A stretch of DNA of 64,000 bases, taken from JASHPR01 sp963739645. Lineage in GTDB: Bacteria > Actinomycetota > Actinomycetes > Streptosporangiales > Streptosporangiaceae. The stretch spans positions 124,001-188,000 of the forward strand of contig CAVUBM010000015.1 of assembly GCA_963739645.1 (NCBI GenBank), in the 5' to 3' direction. The position numbers and the translations under genes are program-made. The notes beneath the pieces are model-generated. The model did not search any database. It saw only the letters and a program-made list of their open reading frames with translations, and was not told where the DNA came from. This document shows positions 52,416 to 62,349 of the stretch, piece after piece; within the stretch, counting starts at the first letter, position 1, and each line of letters opens with the position of its first letter.

Positions 52416-52718
52416 ATGGTCGCCTGGCTCGTCGCCACGCTGACCCAGCTTGCCGGGTACTGGCAGGTCGCGAGCCACGCCGTCACGTCCCCGTCCGGGC
52501 TGCTGGCCCTGGCGGCGATCGTGCTGACCGGTGTCCTCGTCGCCTTCATCGCGCACGGCGCCAGGATCGCCGCGGCCGTCACGGCCCGCCCGCTGACCGG
52601 CCAGGCCGTCGCCCTGCGCGAGAAGTCATGGTCCGCGGCCTTCCAGCGGCAGCGTGATCCCGACGCGGCGGGCCGGGCCCGTCCCCGGGCACCGTCGGCG
52701 GTCCCGGCGACCGCCTGA
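52416..52718 (+). CDS. DUF6412-like small membrane protein
   Basis: 100 residues: two hydrophobic helices (WLVATLTQLAGYWQVASHAV is weakly so; LLALAAIVLTGVLVAFIAHG is clear), then 'ARIAAAVTARPLTGQAVALREKSWSAAFQRQRDPDAAGRARPRAPSAV', the basic tail with 'R-x-SWSAAFxRQRDPDAAGRxRPRAP' that marks this actinobacterial family. It is commonly found beside a short YidC, as here. Function unknown; an accessory of membrane protein insertion is a reasonable guess. Confidence 0.82.
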   Translation: MVAWLVATLTQLAGYWQVASHAVTSPSGLLALAAIVLTGVLVAFIAHGARIAAAVTARPLTGQAVALREKSWSAAFQRQRDPDAAGRARPRAPSAVPATA

Positions 52719-52838
52719 CGATCCGCCCGCTCCACCCGCTCCGGGAACCCGCCTGACCAGGTAACCCGGTGCTGCGGCTCGCTCCGCGGCCGTCTCCAGC
52801 AGTCAACCGTTGACCTGAACCGCTGGAGGGACCCAGTC

Positions 52839-53609
52839 ATGCTCAGCCTGTTCGGCGACGCCGTGAGCGCCGCCTACCACGTCGTGTCCGCGCTCGCCCT
52901 CGTGCTCGCCCCGGTGACCGGGGGCCTGGCTACCGCCGCCGCCATCGTCGTCTTCACCATGGCCGTGCGGCTGCTGTTGCTGCCGCTCAGCTACTACTCG
53001 ATCCGGGGCCAGGCCGCCCAGGCCCGGCTGCTGCCCCAGGTTCAGGAGCTGCAGAAGCGTCACGCCGCGCATCCGGACCGGCTGCAGCGCGACCTGGCCG
53101 CGCTGTATCAGCGGGAGGGCGCCGGGCTGCTCGCCGGCTGCCTCCCGGTCCTGCTGCAGCTGCCGTTCCTCAGCGTTTTGTACCGGCTGTTCCGGTCCGG
53201 CACAATCGCCGGGCAGCGCAACACCCTGCTCAGCCATGAGCTGCTCGGGGTGCCGCTTGGCCACCACTGGCTGAGCGCTCCCGGCCTGCTCAGCGCGCCG
53301 GGCGCGGTGTTCCTCGGACTGTTCGCGCTGCTGGCCGCCGTGGCCTGGGCCGGAACCCGGATCGCCCGCCGGGCGGCCCGGCCGTCGCCGTCCGGCCCGG
53401 CGCAGGCCGCCGGGGCCGTGGGCCTGCTGATCCGCGTGATCCCGTACGCCACCGTCGCGGTCGCCGCGGTCCTGCCGCTGGCCGCGGGCCTGTACTTGCT
53501 GACCACGACGGCGTGGTCCGTGGCCGAGCGGGCCGTACTCGGCCGCCGGCTGCTCCCGCCCGCACGCGGCGCGGCCGCGCCGGACCCGGACCGGCCGGCG
53601 CTCGCGTAG
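52839..53609 (+). CDS. yidC: YidC/Oxa1-family membrane protein insertase
   Basis: 256 residues: 'GLATAAAIVVFTMAVRLLLLPLSYYSIRGQAAQARLLPQVQELQKRHAAHPDRLQRDLAALYQREGAGLLAGCLPVLLQLPFLSVLYRLF' holds the first core helix, the conserved Arg of the hydrophilic groove (VRLLLLP) and the cytosolic coiled coil; three further helices follow. It lacks the large periplasmic domain of proteobacterial YidC, as expected for actinobacteria. This is probably a second, shorter paralogue, since the primary yidC normally lies near rpmH. ATG 52839 has GGAGG upstream. Confidence 0.92.
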   Translation: MLSLFGDAVSAAYHVVSALALVLAPVTGGLATAAAIVVFTMAVRLLLLPLSYYSIRGQAAQARLLPQVQELQKRHAAHPDRLQRDLAALYQREGAGLLAGCLPVLLQLPFLSVLYRLFRSGTIAGQRNTLLSHELLGVPLGHHWLSAPGLLSAPGAVFLGLFALLAAVAWAGTRIARRAARPSPSGPAQAAGAVGLLIRVIPYATVAVAAVLPLAAGLYLLTTTAWSVAERAVLGRRLLPPARGAAAPDPDRPALA

Positions 53610-53715
53610 CCCAAGTTACGGCCCGCCCGGGTAGCGTGATGTACTCGCGCGGTCGCGTTCGGCATTATGAAGGCAGCAACCAGGCGCGAGAGGCCGTGCC
53701 CGAGGAGGACACCCC

Positions 53716-54987
<1,272 letters not shown>

Positions 54988-55005
54988 TCCCGGGCGCCGC
55001 ACCCC

Positions 55006-55220
55006 AGCAAGCCGAGCCGGTTCGTCTGGCGCGGGCGCCTCTACACCGTGCTCGCGGTGCTGGCCGGAGACTCGCACGCCGCCGGTGATGCCGGCCGCGA
55101 GTCCTGGCGGGTGGAGCGTCGCCGGCCAGGAGCATCCCGTCCGCGGTCTATGAGCTTGCCCATGAACCGGCCGCAGGCCGGTGGCTGATTTCGCGGGCGC
55201 CCGGGCCGACCTTGCGGTGA
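55006..55220 (+). pseudogene. Remnant of a DUF6504-type gene
   Basis: Frame 1 from 55006 reads 'SKPSRFVWRGRLYTVLAVLAG' and 'GRESWRVE'. After two extra bases the frame continues 'YELAHEPAAGRWLISRA' and stops at 55220. The F-x-WRGRLY-x-V and V/-YEL-x-HxPAAxRWL pair marks the short actinobacterial DUF6504 family. No start or N-terminus is visible after the glyA stop. It is a decayed fragment or error-damaged gene. Confidence 0.5.
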
Positions 55221-55770
55221 TTCGGAGAATTATCTCCGCAATTCTTTCGCCTAATTTGCCGCGCATCAACCGGGGCGTCCTTCCCGAATTCGGGCGGAAG
55301 AATTGGCTTCAGGTCGGCGAGTCGTGATGACTGGTGACGTTGGCAACAACTAGCTTGCTTTCCGGAGCACACTGGCAAGTCATGAGCGGATAACACATTC
55401 GCCGACGAGCCGCGCTCCTTTCCGGCACCGGCCAGCCGGTGGCGACGTCCTGTCGGGGGACAGGACGATGTGACGGGGGAGGGCATGTCAAGATCATGGC
55501 TCTAGGGGGATTCACCACGCCTTCCGCCCGCTGCGGCGGGCGGGTCAGCGCGCGCCTCCGGCGCTCAAGCAGACCGCTGGCCAGACAGCAACCCGGCCAC
55601 TGACGCACCACGCCGTGCGCGGTGCGGGCGCCGTCCTATCGGCGACGCGGCGCTGAGGCCGGACCCGGCTCATTGTCGCGACCTGCCGGTGCGGTTCGCC
55701 CGGCCCGGCCACGGCCACGGCGCGGCCCATGCCACGCCACTCCAGATGAGACAAGAAGGCGGTATTCAGC
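55221..55770. other. Non-coding interval with AT-rich patch and hairpin
   Basis: 550 bases without a supported gene. 55210-55330 is unusually AT-rich for this genome (GAGAATTATCTCCGCAATTC, CCTAATTTGCC). A perfect hairpin lies at 55446-55467. The region precedes a secreted protein gene and could be its long regulated leader. Confidence 0.4.
55446..55467 (+). promoter_or_regulatory. Perfect 9-bp hairpin upstream of the secreted protein gene
   Basis: CGTCCTGTC (55446-55454), loop GGGG, GACAGGACG (55459-55467). No T-run follows. It could be an operator or part of a structured leader upstream of the gene starting at 55771; I cannot match it to a known riboswitch class. Confidence 0.45.
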
Positions 55771-58109
55771 ATGCTCGCAGGCAAGCCGCCATGGCTGACA
55801 CGGCCATGGCGCCCGCTCGCAGTGGCCGCGGCCGCGGTCGCCCTGGCGGCACCCATCACCGCGGCCAGCGCATCAACCCGGCCCGCGGGTCAGCCACGGC
55901 CGGGGGGCAGCGGCGTACAGCGCGTCCACGGGCGCCCATGCCGGGCTCCAGCACGTCTCGTACCGTGGGTACTCGTTCTGGGTGCCCAGCTCCTGGCACG
56001 TGGTCGATCTGCGCCAGAGCGGGCGCACCTGCGTGCGCTTTGACCGGCACGTCATCTACCTGGGCAACCCGAGTGTGAACCAGTCCTGCCCGAGCCTGCT
56101 GATCGGGACCACCGAGTCCGTGCTGATCCAGCCCGCCGCGGCCAAGGCGCGCCCGTCCGCGACCGAGAACAAGGTGGCCAGGCAGATTTCGGTGACCATA
56201 CCGCGGATCAAGGTCACCGCCACGTTCGACTTCGAGCCGGGCCAGATCTTCCGGATCCTGGCCAGCGCGTCGCTGCCCGCGCCGGTCATCCGGACGCCCC
56301 ACCCGGCCCGCGCCGGGCAGGCCGGGGCCCGGCCGATCACCCGGGCGAAGCGGGCCGGCGCGGCCAAGGCCGCCCCGGCGCTGACCGCGCAGGCCGCGAA
56401 CTACCACGGTCTCGGGTTCGACGCATGCACCGCGCCGAGCGCGGCCTACATGAAGGCCTGGCGGGCGCACTCGCCGTACCGTGCGATCGGCGTCTACATC
56501 GGCGGCTCGGACAAGGCTTGTGCCCAGCCCAACCTGACCTCAGCGTGGCTCAGAAACGAGGCGGCCACCGGCTGGCACTTCCTCCCGCTGTACGTTGGCC
56601 CGCAGGCCGGCTTCGGCGAGCTGACGGCTCCGGCCCAAGCAGGGCCGCGCCGCCGCGAGCGACGCCGTGATGCAGGCCGAGCGGCTCGGGTTCAGCGCCC
56701 GGACCCCGATCTACTACGACATGGAGGCCTTCGCGCCCTCGCGGACAGGGAACGCGCTGCGGTTCCTCTCGGCGTGGACGACCCGGCTGCATGCCCTCGG
56801 GTATTCCTCCGGCATCTACAGCAGCTCCTCGTCCGGAATTGCCGTTCTTTCACAGCAATACTCGGGTCATAAGTACGCGATGCCGGATGTCATCTACGAC
56901 GCTCTGTGGAATGGGAAGAAAAACACCGGCGACCCGGTCTTCAACGCCGATCAGTGGGCCAATCACCAGCGAGTGCACCAGTTCGCCGGCAACGTCGTGC
57001 AGACATTCGGCGGCGACACCATCAACATTGACAGAGACTTCCTCAATGTGAACCTGCCGGTGCCGGGCGGGACGCCGCAGGCATCGCCCGCCGTCATCCA
57101 GCCCAACGGCGTCATCGACGTCTTCTACCGGGGCTCGGGCAGCAAGCTGTGGTACGTCAGGTTCAACCCGGGATCGGGCTGGGCCGCGCCCGTGGCGCTG
57201 GCGAACTCGGTTGAGTCGGCCCCGAGCGTGGTGAACCGCGGGCCGGGCCAGGTCGACGTGTTCTACCAGGGGCCGCACGGCCATCTGTGTCAGGTAGCCC
57301 GCAGATCCGGCGGACGGTGGTCCCCGCCGATCGAGCTGGCGAAGATGGGGGAGATCGGCGGGCCGCCCAGCGCGGTCGCCCAGGGCAACGGTGTCATCGA
57401 CATCTTCTGGAAGGGATCGGCCGACCCGAACCTGTGGCAGGGCGAGTTCAGCCCGGCCCCCGGCTGGACCGGCCCCCACCGCGTGGGCGGGAACCTGGAT
57501 TCCAACCCGTCCCCGGTCGAGTCGACGCCGGGCACGCTGCAGGTGTTCTGGAAGGGAACCGACAGCAGCCTCTGGTCCGTGACCCGTCACCTGGGCGGCA
57601 GCTGGACCAAGCCCAAGAGCCTGGGCATGGGCCCGCTCGGCGGACCGCCGCAGGCGACCGCGGCGCCCAGCGGGGCGGCGCAGGTCTTCTGGCGGGGCTC
57701 GGGCACGAACACCCAGCTCTGGTACGGCTCGTTCACCCCGGGCCAAGGCTGGAAGGGCCCGAACCACCTGGGCGGCAGCCTCTCCGGCACGCCCACCCCG
57801 GTGACCTCAGCCGCCGGCCCGATCCGCATCTTCTTCCGCGGGCAGGACGGGCATCTCTGGCAGACCAGGGGCACCCCGGCCAGCGGCTGGCACGGCCCGG
57901 TGCGCCAGAGCGTCGGCCCCATCGGGGACACGCCGTTCGTGGCGGTCGGGAGCAGCCAGAACTCGATCGGCGTGTTCTGGAAGAGCGGGTCGGGCGACGG
58001 CCAGCTCTGGTCCGCGTCCCTTAAGGGAAGCACCTGGACCAAGCCGCGCACGGTCGGCAGCGACTTAGTGCTGGCCTCGGGGGGACGACCCCCCAGACCC
58101 CAGCGGTGA
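55771..58109 (+). pseudogene. Secreted DUF1906 domain / PLL-like beta-propeller protein, two frameshifts
   Basis: ATG 55771 opens 'MLAGKPPWLTRPWRPLAVAA' with a signal peptide ending near ASA. A shift near 55915-55980 leads to 'VPSSWHVVDLRQSGRTCVRFDRHVIYLG' and then 'ANYHGLGFDACTAPSAAYMKAWRAHSPYRAIGVYIGGSDKACAQPNLTSAWLRNEAATGWHFLPLYVGPQ', the DUF1906 (glycoside-hydrolase-like, Rv2525c type) domain. A second shift near 56650 gives 'QAERLGFSARTPIYYDMEAF'. From about 57070 seven repeats of roughly 48 residues ('GVIDVFYRGSGSKLWYVRF', 'GVIDIFWKGSADPNLWQGEF', 'GTLQVFWKGTDSSLWSVTR') form a lectin-like propeller. Both shifts have the sense of one extra base. Confidence 0.82.
58076..58101. repeat. Dispersed hairpin repeat, copy 2
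   Basis: Identical to 51144-51169. It supplies the last codons of the propeller protein (ASGGRPPRPQR). Just after it the phrase AGCGGTGATGGCC occurs twice (about 58102 and 58132), making a short degenerate tandem repeat. Confidence 0.75.
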
Positions 58110-58140
58110 TGGCCTGGGCGACCCCAGACCGAGCGGTGAT

Positions 58141-58162
58141 GGCCCGGGGTCAGCCCCGGGCC
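58141..58162. terminator. GC-rich hairpin between convergent genes
   Basis: GGCCCGGGG-TCAG-CCCCGGGCC, a perfect 9-bp stem with 4-base loop, between the stop of the propeller gene (58109) and the stop of the convergent sulfoquinovose synthase gene (58170). No T-run, as usual for actinobacterial terminators; it could serve both directions. Confidence 0.65.
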
Positions 58163-58169
58163 AACACCC

Positions 58170-59333
58170 CTAGTTGCTGATGATGCTGGACGGCTTACGC
58201 CACTGGATCGTCGGCAGCATGGCCTCGGGGCGGACCCGGTGCGCGTACCGCTTGGTGATCTCGAACAGCGACTCGATCAGCGTGTCGGACAGCAGATGCG
58301 GCTCGAGCCCGAGCCCGACCAGCCCGGTGTGCACCACGTTGTAATGGTGGTTCTCGAGCTCAACCCGCGGGTTGGTCACGTACTCGACCTTGACCGCGTC
58401 CGGGCTCGCGCTGACAATCGTGTCCGCGATCTGCTGCAGCGACATGAACTCGGTGATCTGGTTGAACACCCGGAACTCGCCCTTGTCCGCCGGGTTCTCG
58501 CAGGCCAGCTGGATACACCGGACCGTGTCCCTGATCTCGATGATGCCGCGGGTCTGGGTTCCGTTGCCGTAGATGGTCAGCGGCTTGCCGAGCACCGACT
58601 GGATGACGAAGCGGTTCAGCACGGTGCCGAACACGCCGTCGTAGTCGAACCTGGTGGCCAGCCGGTCGTCCCTGGCGGTCTCCGGGGTCTGCTGGCCGTA
58701 CACGACACCCTGGTTGAGGTCGGTGGCGCGGACGCCCCAGATCCGGCAGGCGAACTCGATGTTGTGGCTGTCGTGCACCTTGGACAGGTGGTAGAAGGAG
58801 CCGGGGCGCTTGGGGAACAGCACCCGGTCCCTGCGGCCCTTGTGCTCGACGTCCAGCCAGCCCTCTTCAATGTCGATGTTGGGCGTGCCGTACTCGCCCA
58901 TGGTGCCGAGCTTGACCAGGTGGATCTCCGGGTTGATCTCGGCGATCGCGTAGAGCACGTTGAGGTTGCCGACCACGTTGTTGGTCTGGGTGTACACGGC
59001 GTGCTTGCGGTCCACCATCGAGTACGGCGCGGCGCGCTGCTCGGCAAAGTGGACGATCGCGTCCGGGGCGAAGTCCCGGATCATCTCGTACGTGAAGTCG
59101 GCGTCGCACAGGTCCCCGATGTAGCAGCCGATGGCCTTCCCCGTCAGCTCACGCCAGGCGGCCACCCGGGCCTGCAGCGACTCGATCGGCACCAGGCTGT
59201 CCACGCCCATCTCGAAGTCGTATCCCCGGCGGGCGAAGTTGTCCGCCACGGCGACGTCGTGACCGACCTCCGAGAGGTGGAGCGCCGTCGGCCAGCCGAG
59301 ATAGCCGTCTCCGCCCAACACCAAGATCTTCAT
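58170..59333 (-). CDS. sqdB: UDP-sulfoquinovose synthase (SQD1-like)
   Basis: 387 residues of the SDR epimerase superfamily. 'MKILVLGGDGYLGWPTALHLSEVGHDVAVADN' is the NAD motif; 'RRGYDFEMGVDSLVPIESLQARVAAWRELTGKAIGCYIGDLCD', 'VHFAEQRAAPYSMVDRKHAVYTQTNNVVGNLNVLYAI', 'KLGTMGEYGTPNIDIEEG' and 'FYHLSKVHDSHNIEFACRIWGVRATDLNQGVVYG' are specific to SQD1/SqdB/Agl3, including the catalytic T-M-E region and Y-x3-K. It converts UDP-glucose and sulfite to UDP-sulfoquinovose. No SqdX/SQD2 lipid transferase is next to it; instead a GT2, GtrA and another epimerase are. Confidence 0.93.
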   Translation of the reverse strand: MKILVLGGDGYLGWPTALHLSEVGHDVAVADNFARRGYDFEMGVDSLVPIESLQARVAAWRELTGKAIGCYIGDLCDADFTYEMIRDFAPDAIVHFAEQRAAPYSMVDRKHAVYTQTNNVVGNLNVLYAIAEINPEIHLVKLGTMGEYGTPNIDIEEGWLDVEHKGRRDRVLFPKRPGSFYHLSKVHDSHNIEFACRIWGVRATDLNQGVVYGQQTPETARDDRLATRFDYDGVFGTVLNRFVIQSVLGKPLTIYGNGTQTRGIIEIRDTVRCIQLACENPADKGEFRVFNQITEFMSLQQIADTIVSASPDAVKVEYVTNPRVELENHHYNVVHTGLVGLGLEPHLLSDTLIESLFEITKRYAHRVRPEAMLPTIQWRKPSSIISN

Positions 59334-59568
59334 GATCTCGCTCCTGCCTTATCTGTCTGTGGGCTGTCGTTGTTTTATACCTGACCTGGCCCGCGCCGGC
59401 ATTCGAACTACGTCAGTAGCCGTGCTGCGCCGGAGAGCTACCCCCGGGATCGCCTCGCGCACAGGGGGTGTCGCTGACCTGGAAGACCTCACCGTTAAGC
59501 CCTCCGCGAGCTCCCGTACTGTATACCTTTGTTACCGAACCAGCGGCCTTCGTCAAGCTAGGAAATCC

Positions 59569-60255
59569 ATGAGCCCTGTATCGCCGAAGATCACCAACGC
59601 CGTTTGGCGTATGGTGCCCGGGCCGCTGCGGATAAAGCTCCGCAGCCAGGGCGGGAGGCGACTGGTCCGCTTCGCGCCCGCGGCGGTACTGGCCCTGTGC
59701 GCAACCCAGCTGACCTACTTCATCCTGCAGTTGCTGCACGTCACGGCCGGGATTGCCGGTGCGGCCGGATGGCTCGCAGGCGCGGCCGTGAGTTACATGG
59801 TCAGCCGCTGGGCGTGGGAGCGGAAAGGCAGGCCGCATCTGCTCAAGGAGACCCTGCCGTTCGTGGCGGTCTCTCTCTGCGTGGGGGTCATTCTGACCGC
59901 GACGAGCAAGTTCGCCCACTACGAGGCGCACGCCCGGGGCTTGACCGGGTTTGACGAAGTCCTGTTCGCCCAGGGTTTGTATCTCGCGGCCAACTGCGTG
60001 ACTTTCGTTATCAGATTCTTGATCTTCCATTACTTGCTCTTTGCCGACCGCGGATCAAAGGTGGCGGACGTTCCCGAATCCGCACCTTCGGCGCCTTCCG
60101 GCCCGGCGACCGGGCCTGCGCCGTACGCGATGGCATCGTCGGGCAACGGGTCGGCACCGGCCAGCGGCTCCGCGCCGGGCAACGGCTCGGACCCGTCGGA
60201 GGACACCGGGCCGATCGGCGGCCCGTCGGCCGCCGACCCGCGCGCGCGGCGCTGA
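59569..60255 (+). CDS. GtrA-family membrane protein with low-complexity tail
   Basis: 228 residues. Four hydrophobic segments: 'FAPAAVLALCATQLTYFILQLL', 'GIAGAAGWLAGAAVSYMVSRWAW', 'LPFVAVSLCVGVILTATSKFA' and 'LYLAANCVTFVIRFLIFHYLLF', the GtrA-like flippase/assistant for lipid-linked sugars. After residue 165 a Gly/Ser/Pro/Ala tail follows that is encoded opposite the end of the GT2 gene. AGGAA precedes ATG 59569; TGTATACCT around 59521 is a possible -10 region. GtrA proteins help move polyprenol-phosphate sugars across the membrane. Confidence 0.87.
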   Translation: MSPVSPKITNAVWRMVPGPLRIKLRSQGGRRLVRFAPAAVLALCATQLTYFILQLLHVTAGIAGAAGWLAGAAVSYMVSRWAWERKGRPHLLKETLPFVAVSLCVGVILTATSKFAHYEAHARGLTGFDEVLFAQGLYLAANCVTFVIRFLIFHYLLFADRGSKVADVPESAPSAPSGPATGPAPYAMASSGNGSAPASGSAPGNGSDPSEDTGPIGGPSAADPRARR

Positions 60256-61028
60256 CGCTCGCGCCACCAGGTCCCGAACACCACGCCCGCGAAGTTCATG
60301 GCGTAAAGGGCGTTGTTGCCCTTCTTGCTCTTGCCGATCTGGCGCCGGTGGATCGTGGCGGGCCGCTCGACGACGCGGTAGCCGTGGGTGATCACGCCGA
60401 TCAGCAGCTCGGCCGCCTGGTACTGCGGCTGCTCGAGCCTGACCGCGCCGGTGACCTCGGACCGCATCGCGCGCAGGCCGAAGGTCGTGTCGCTGATGCG
60501 CTGGCCGGTCAGCAGGCTGATGGCCAGGGCGAAGAAGCGCACCCCCGCCTTGCGCACCGGATCCTTGGTCTCCTCGCTGCCCATCGTCCGTGAGCCGGTC
60601 ACGAAGTCCGCCTCGTCGGCCAGGATGGGAGCCATCAGGCTCTCGATCTCGGCCGGGTTGTACTGGCCGTCGGCGTCGGTGGTCACGATGTAGCGGGCGC
60701 CGCCGAGGCGGGCGAGCCGGTAGCCCAGGCGCAGCGCGGCGCCCTGGCCCCGGTTGACGGGCACATCGCAGACCAGCGCGCCGGCCTCCCTGGCCTCCTT
60801 GCCGGTGGAGTCCACCGAGCCGTCGGAGACGACGATCTTCGTGGTGGCCAGCCCGGTGACGATGGCCGGCAGCGCGTCGACCACCGGGCCGATGGCGCCC
60901 TCCTCGTTGAAGGCGGCGATCACCAGGGCGACCGGCGGCATCTTGGTGGCCCGGTCACCGAACTCCTCGGTAAAGGCCCGGATGGCCGCGCTGTCGGTGT
61001 CCTCGTCGTCGACTGGGGTGGTGGTCAC
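60030..61028 (-). CDS. GT2 glycosyltransferase, polyprenol-phosphate type
   Basis: 332 residues: 'ALVIAAFNEEGAIGPVVDALP', 'IVVSDGSVDSTGKEAREAGALVCDVPVNRGQGAALRLGYRLARLGGARYIVTTDADGQYNPAEIESLMAPI' (DxD region), 'FVTGSRTMGSEETKDPVRKAGVRFFALAISLLTGQRISDTTFGLRAMRSEV'. This resembles DPM1/ArnC-type enzymes that load a sugar on polyprenol phosphate, a fit with the GtrA gene. GTG 1028-type start (GTG at 61028) overlaps the epimerase stop by GTGA. The last ~75 residues are low complexity and lie antisense to the GtrA tail. Confidence 0.9.
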   Translation of the reverse strand: MTTTPVDDEDTDSAAIRAFTEEFGDRATKMPPVALVIAAFNEEGAIGPVVDALPAIVTGLATTKIVVSDGSVDSTGKEAREAGALVCDVPVNRGQGAALRLGYRLARLGGARYIVTTDADGQYNPAEIESLMAPILADEADFVTGSRTMGSEETKDPVRKAGVRFFALAISLLTGQRISDTTFGLRAMRSEVTGAVRLEQPQYQAAELLIGVITHGYRVVERPATIHRRQIGKSKKGNNALYAMNFAGVVFGTWWRERQRRARGSAADGPPIGPVSSDGSEPLPGAEPLAGADPLPDDAIAYGAGPVAGPEGAEGADSGTSATFDPRSAKSK

Positions 61029-61954
61029 TGGGCTGCCTCCGAGAACTCTGGCCAGACCGTGGCGATGCCGGACTTGAGGTCGTGCGTCGGCTGGTAGCCG
61101 AGGGCCCGGGCCGCGGAGATGTCGATGATGACGGCGGGCATCTCGCCCGGCTTCGCTGGCACATGCTCGACCGGGATCTCAGCCCCGGTGATCCCGCGGG
61201 CGGCGGCGACCATGTCGTTCACCGTCACCGACTCGCCTGCACCCAGGATCAGCGGTCCCGTGTACCCGGACCGCCACGCGGCAAACATGCCCGCCACGAT
61301 GTCGTCCACATGCACCAAGTCACGCACCTGCGTCCCGTCGCCGTACACCTGTACACCCGTGCCATCACGTGCGGCTCTCATCAGGCGCGGAATGAAGCTG
61401 TCTTTCTCCTGCATCCCCGGGCCGTAAACATTGGAGAACCGCAGCGAGCACCCGGTCATGCCGTAGCAGGCCGCGTACGCGCCGATCAGCATCTCCGCCG
61501 CCGCCTTGGTCGCCCCGTACGGGGTCAGCGGCCGGAGCGGGATCTGCTCGTTGATGGTCGCCCGGCCGACGTCGCCGGTCACGGCGTTGGTCGAGGCGAA
61601 CAGGAACGTTTTCACCCCCTGCAGGCGGGCCTGCTCGAGCAGGCCCGCGGTGACGTCGACGTTCACCCGGTGTGTGGCCGCGGGATCCTCGACCGACAGC
61701 AGCACCCGCGTCACCGCGGCCAGGTGGATGATGACATCCGTCCCTGGCTGCACCGCCTCGGCCACGACCGACGGGTCGCACAGGTCCCCGATGACCGTGC
61801 GCACCGTGCCGCTGGGCAGGCTGTCCCCGGGGAATGCCCGCTTGTCGGCCACCGTGACGTCGGCACCGTCATCGAGCAGCGCGCGCACGACGCGCCGTCC
61901 GATGAAACCGGATCCTCCCGTCACGAGTACCCGAAAAGGACCATGCTCGCCCAT
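61025..61954 (-). CDS. NAD-dependent nucleotide-sugar epimerase/dehydratase
   Basis: 309 residues: 'FRVLVTGGSGFIGRRVVRALLDDGADVTVADKR' NAD motif, 'DVIIHLAAVTRVLLSVEDPAATHRVNVDVTAGLLEQAR', catalytic 'FLFASTNAVTGDV' and 'LTPYGATKAAAEMLIGAYA' (Y-x3-K), 'LRFSNVYGPGM' and 'DGTQVRDLVHVDDI'. Typical of UDP-glucose 4-epimerase-like enzymes; the sugar is unknown. ATG 61954 has AGGGAG upstream. It leads the epimerase-GT2 operon of the surface-glycan cluster. Confidence 0.9.
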   Translation of the reverse strand: MGEHGPFRVLVTGGSGFIGRRVVRALLDDGADVTVADKRAFPGDSLPSGTVRTVIGDLCDPSVVAEAVQPGTDVIIHLAAVTRVLLSVEDPAATHRVNVDVTAGLLEQARLQGVKTFLFASTNAVTGDVGRATINEQIPLRPLTPYGATKAAAEMLIGAYAACYGMTGCSLRFSNVYGPGMQEKDSFIPRLMRAARDGTGVQVYGDGTQVRDLVHVDDIVAGMFAAWRSGYTGPLILGAGESVTVNDMVAAARGITGAEIPVEHVPAKPGEMPAVIIDISAARALGYQPTHDLKSGIATVWPEFSEAAQ

Positions 61955-62349
61955 CGACGCTCCCTTCGCGTGAGCTGTCCTGTGCCGTCTTGCCGTTCGG
62001 TCTGACGTTCCGGCATGCGGCGATTCTCGCCAGAGAGATCCGAAAGCCCCGAATGTCTCCCGGACGCTTGGCCGCAAGCCCCGGCGGCTCGCGCTCGCGC
62101 TCACGCTGCGGTGCAAGCCCCAGATGCGTCTCGACAGTGTATCGGCGGTCCAGGATGCGCCGGTCCGGAACCTCCAGTCATTTGCCCTGGTCAGTTGAAC
62201 AGCCTGATTTGAACGCGAACTGCGGCGCCGGGCCGGGCCGGCTTCATGCGCAGACGGCGCACATCGGCACCCGGTGCCGTGATTGGCTCGTCCGGCAGGG
62301 AAACACCCAGTTCCCGGCCGTGAAGAGGGAAGGGGAGGTGGGCGGGGGC
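61955..62349. other. Divergent intergenic region before the cobalamin genes
   Basis: About 395 bases without a supported gene. AGGGAAGGGGAGG before 62350 is the ribosome binding site for cobH. I looked for the B12-box and other conserved blocks of a cobalamin riboswitch and did not find a convincing set. An AT-richer patch at 62185-62220 (GTTGAACAGCCTGATTTGAAC) may hold a promoter. Confidence 0.45.

Noticed and set aside
61955..62349. Cobalamin riboswitch upstream of cobH
   Set aside because: No convincing B12 box or paired conserved blocks were found by eye; only a ribosome binding site is clear.
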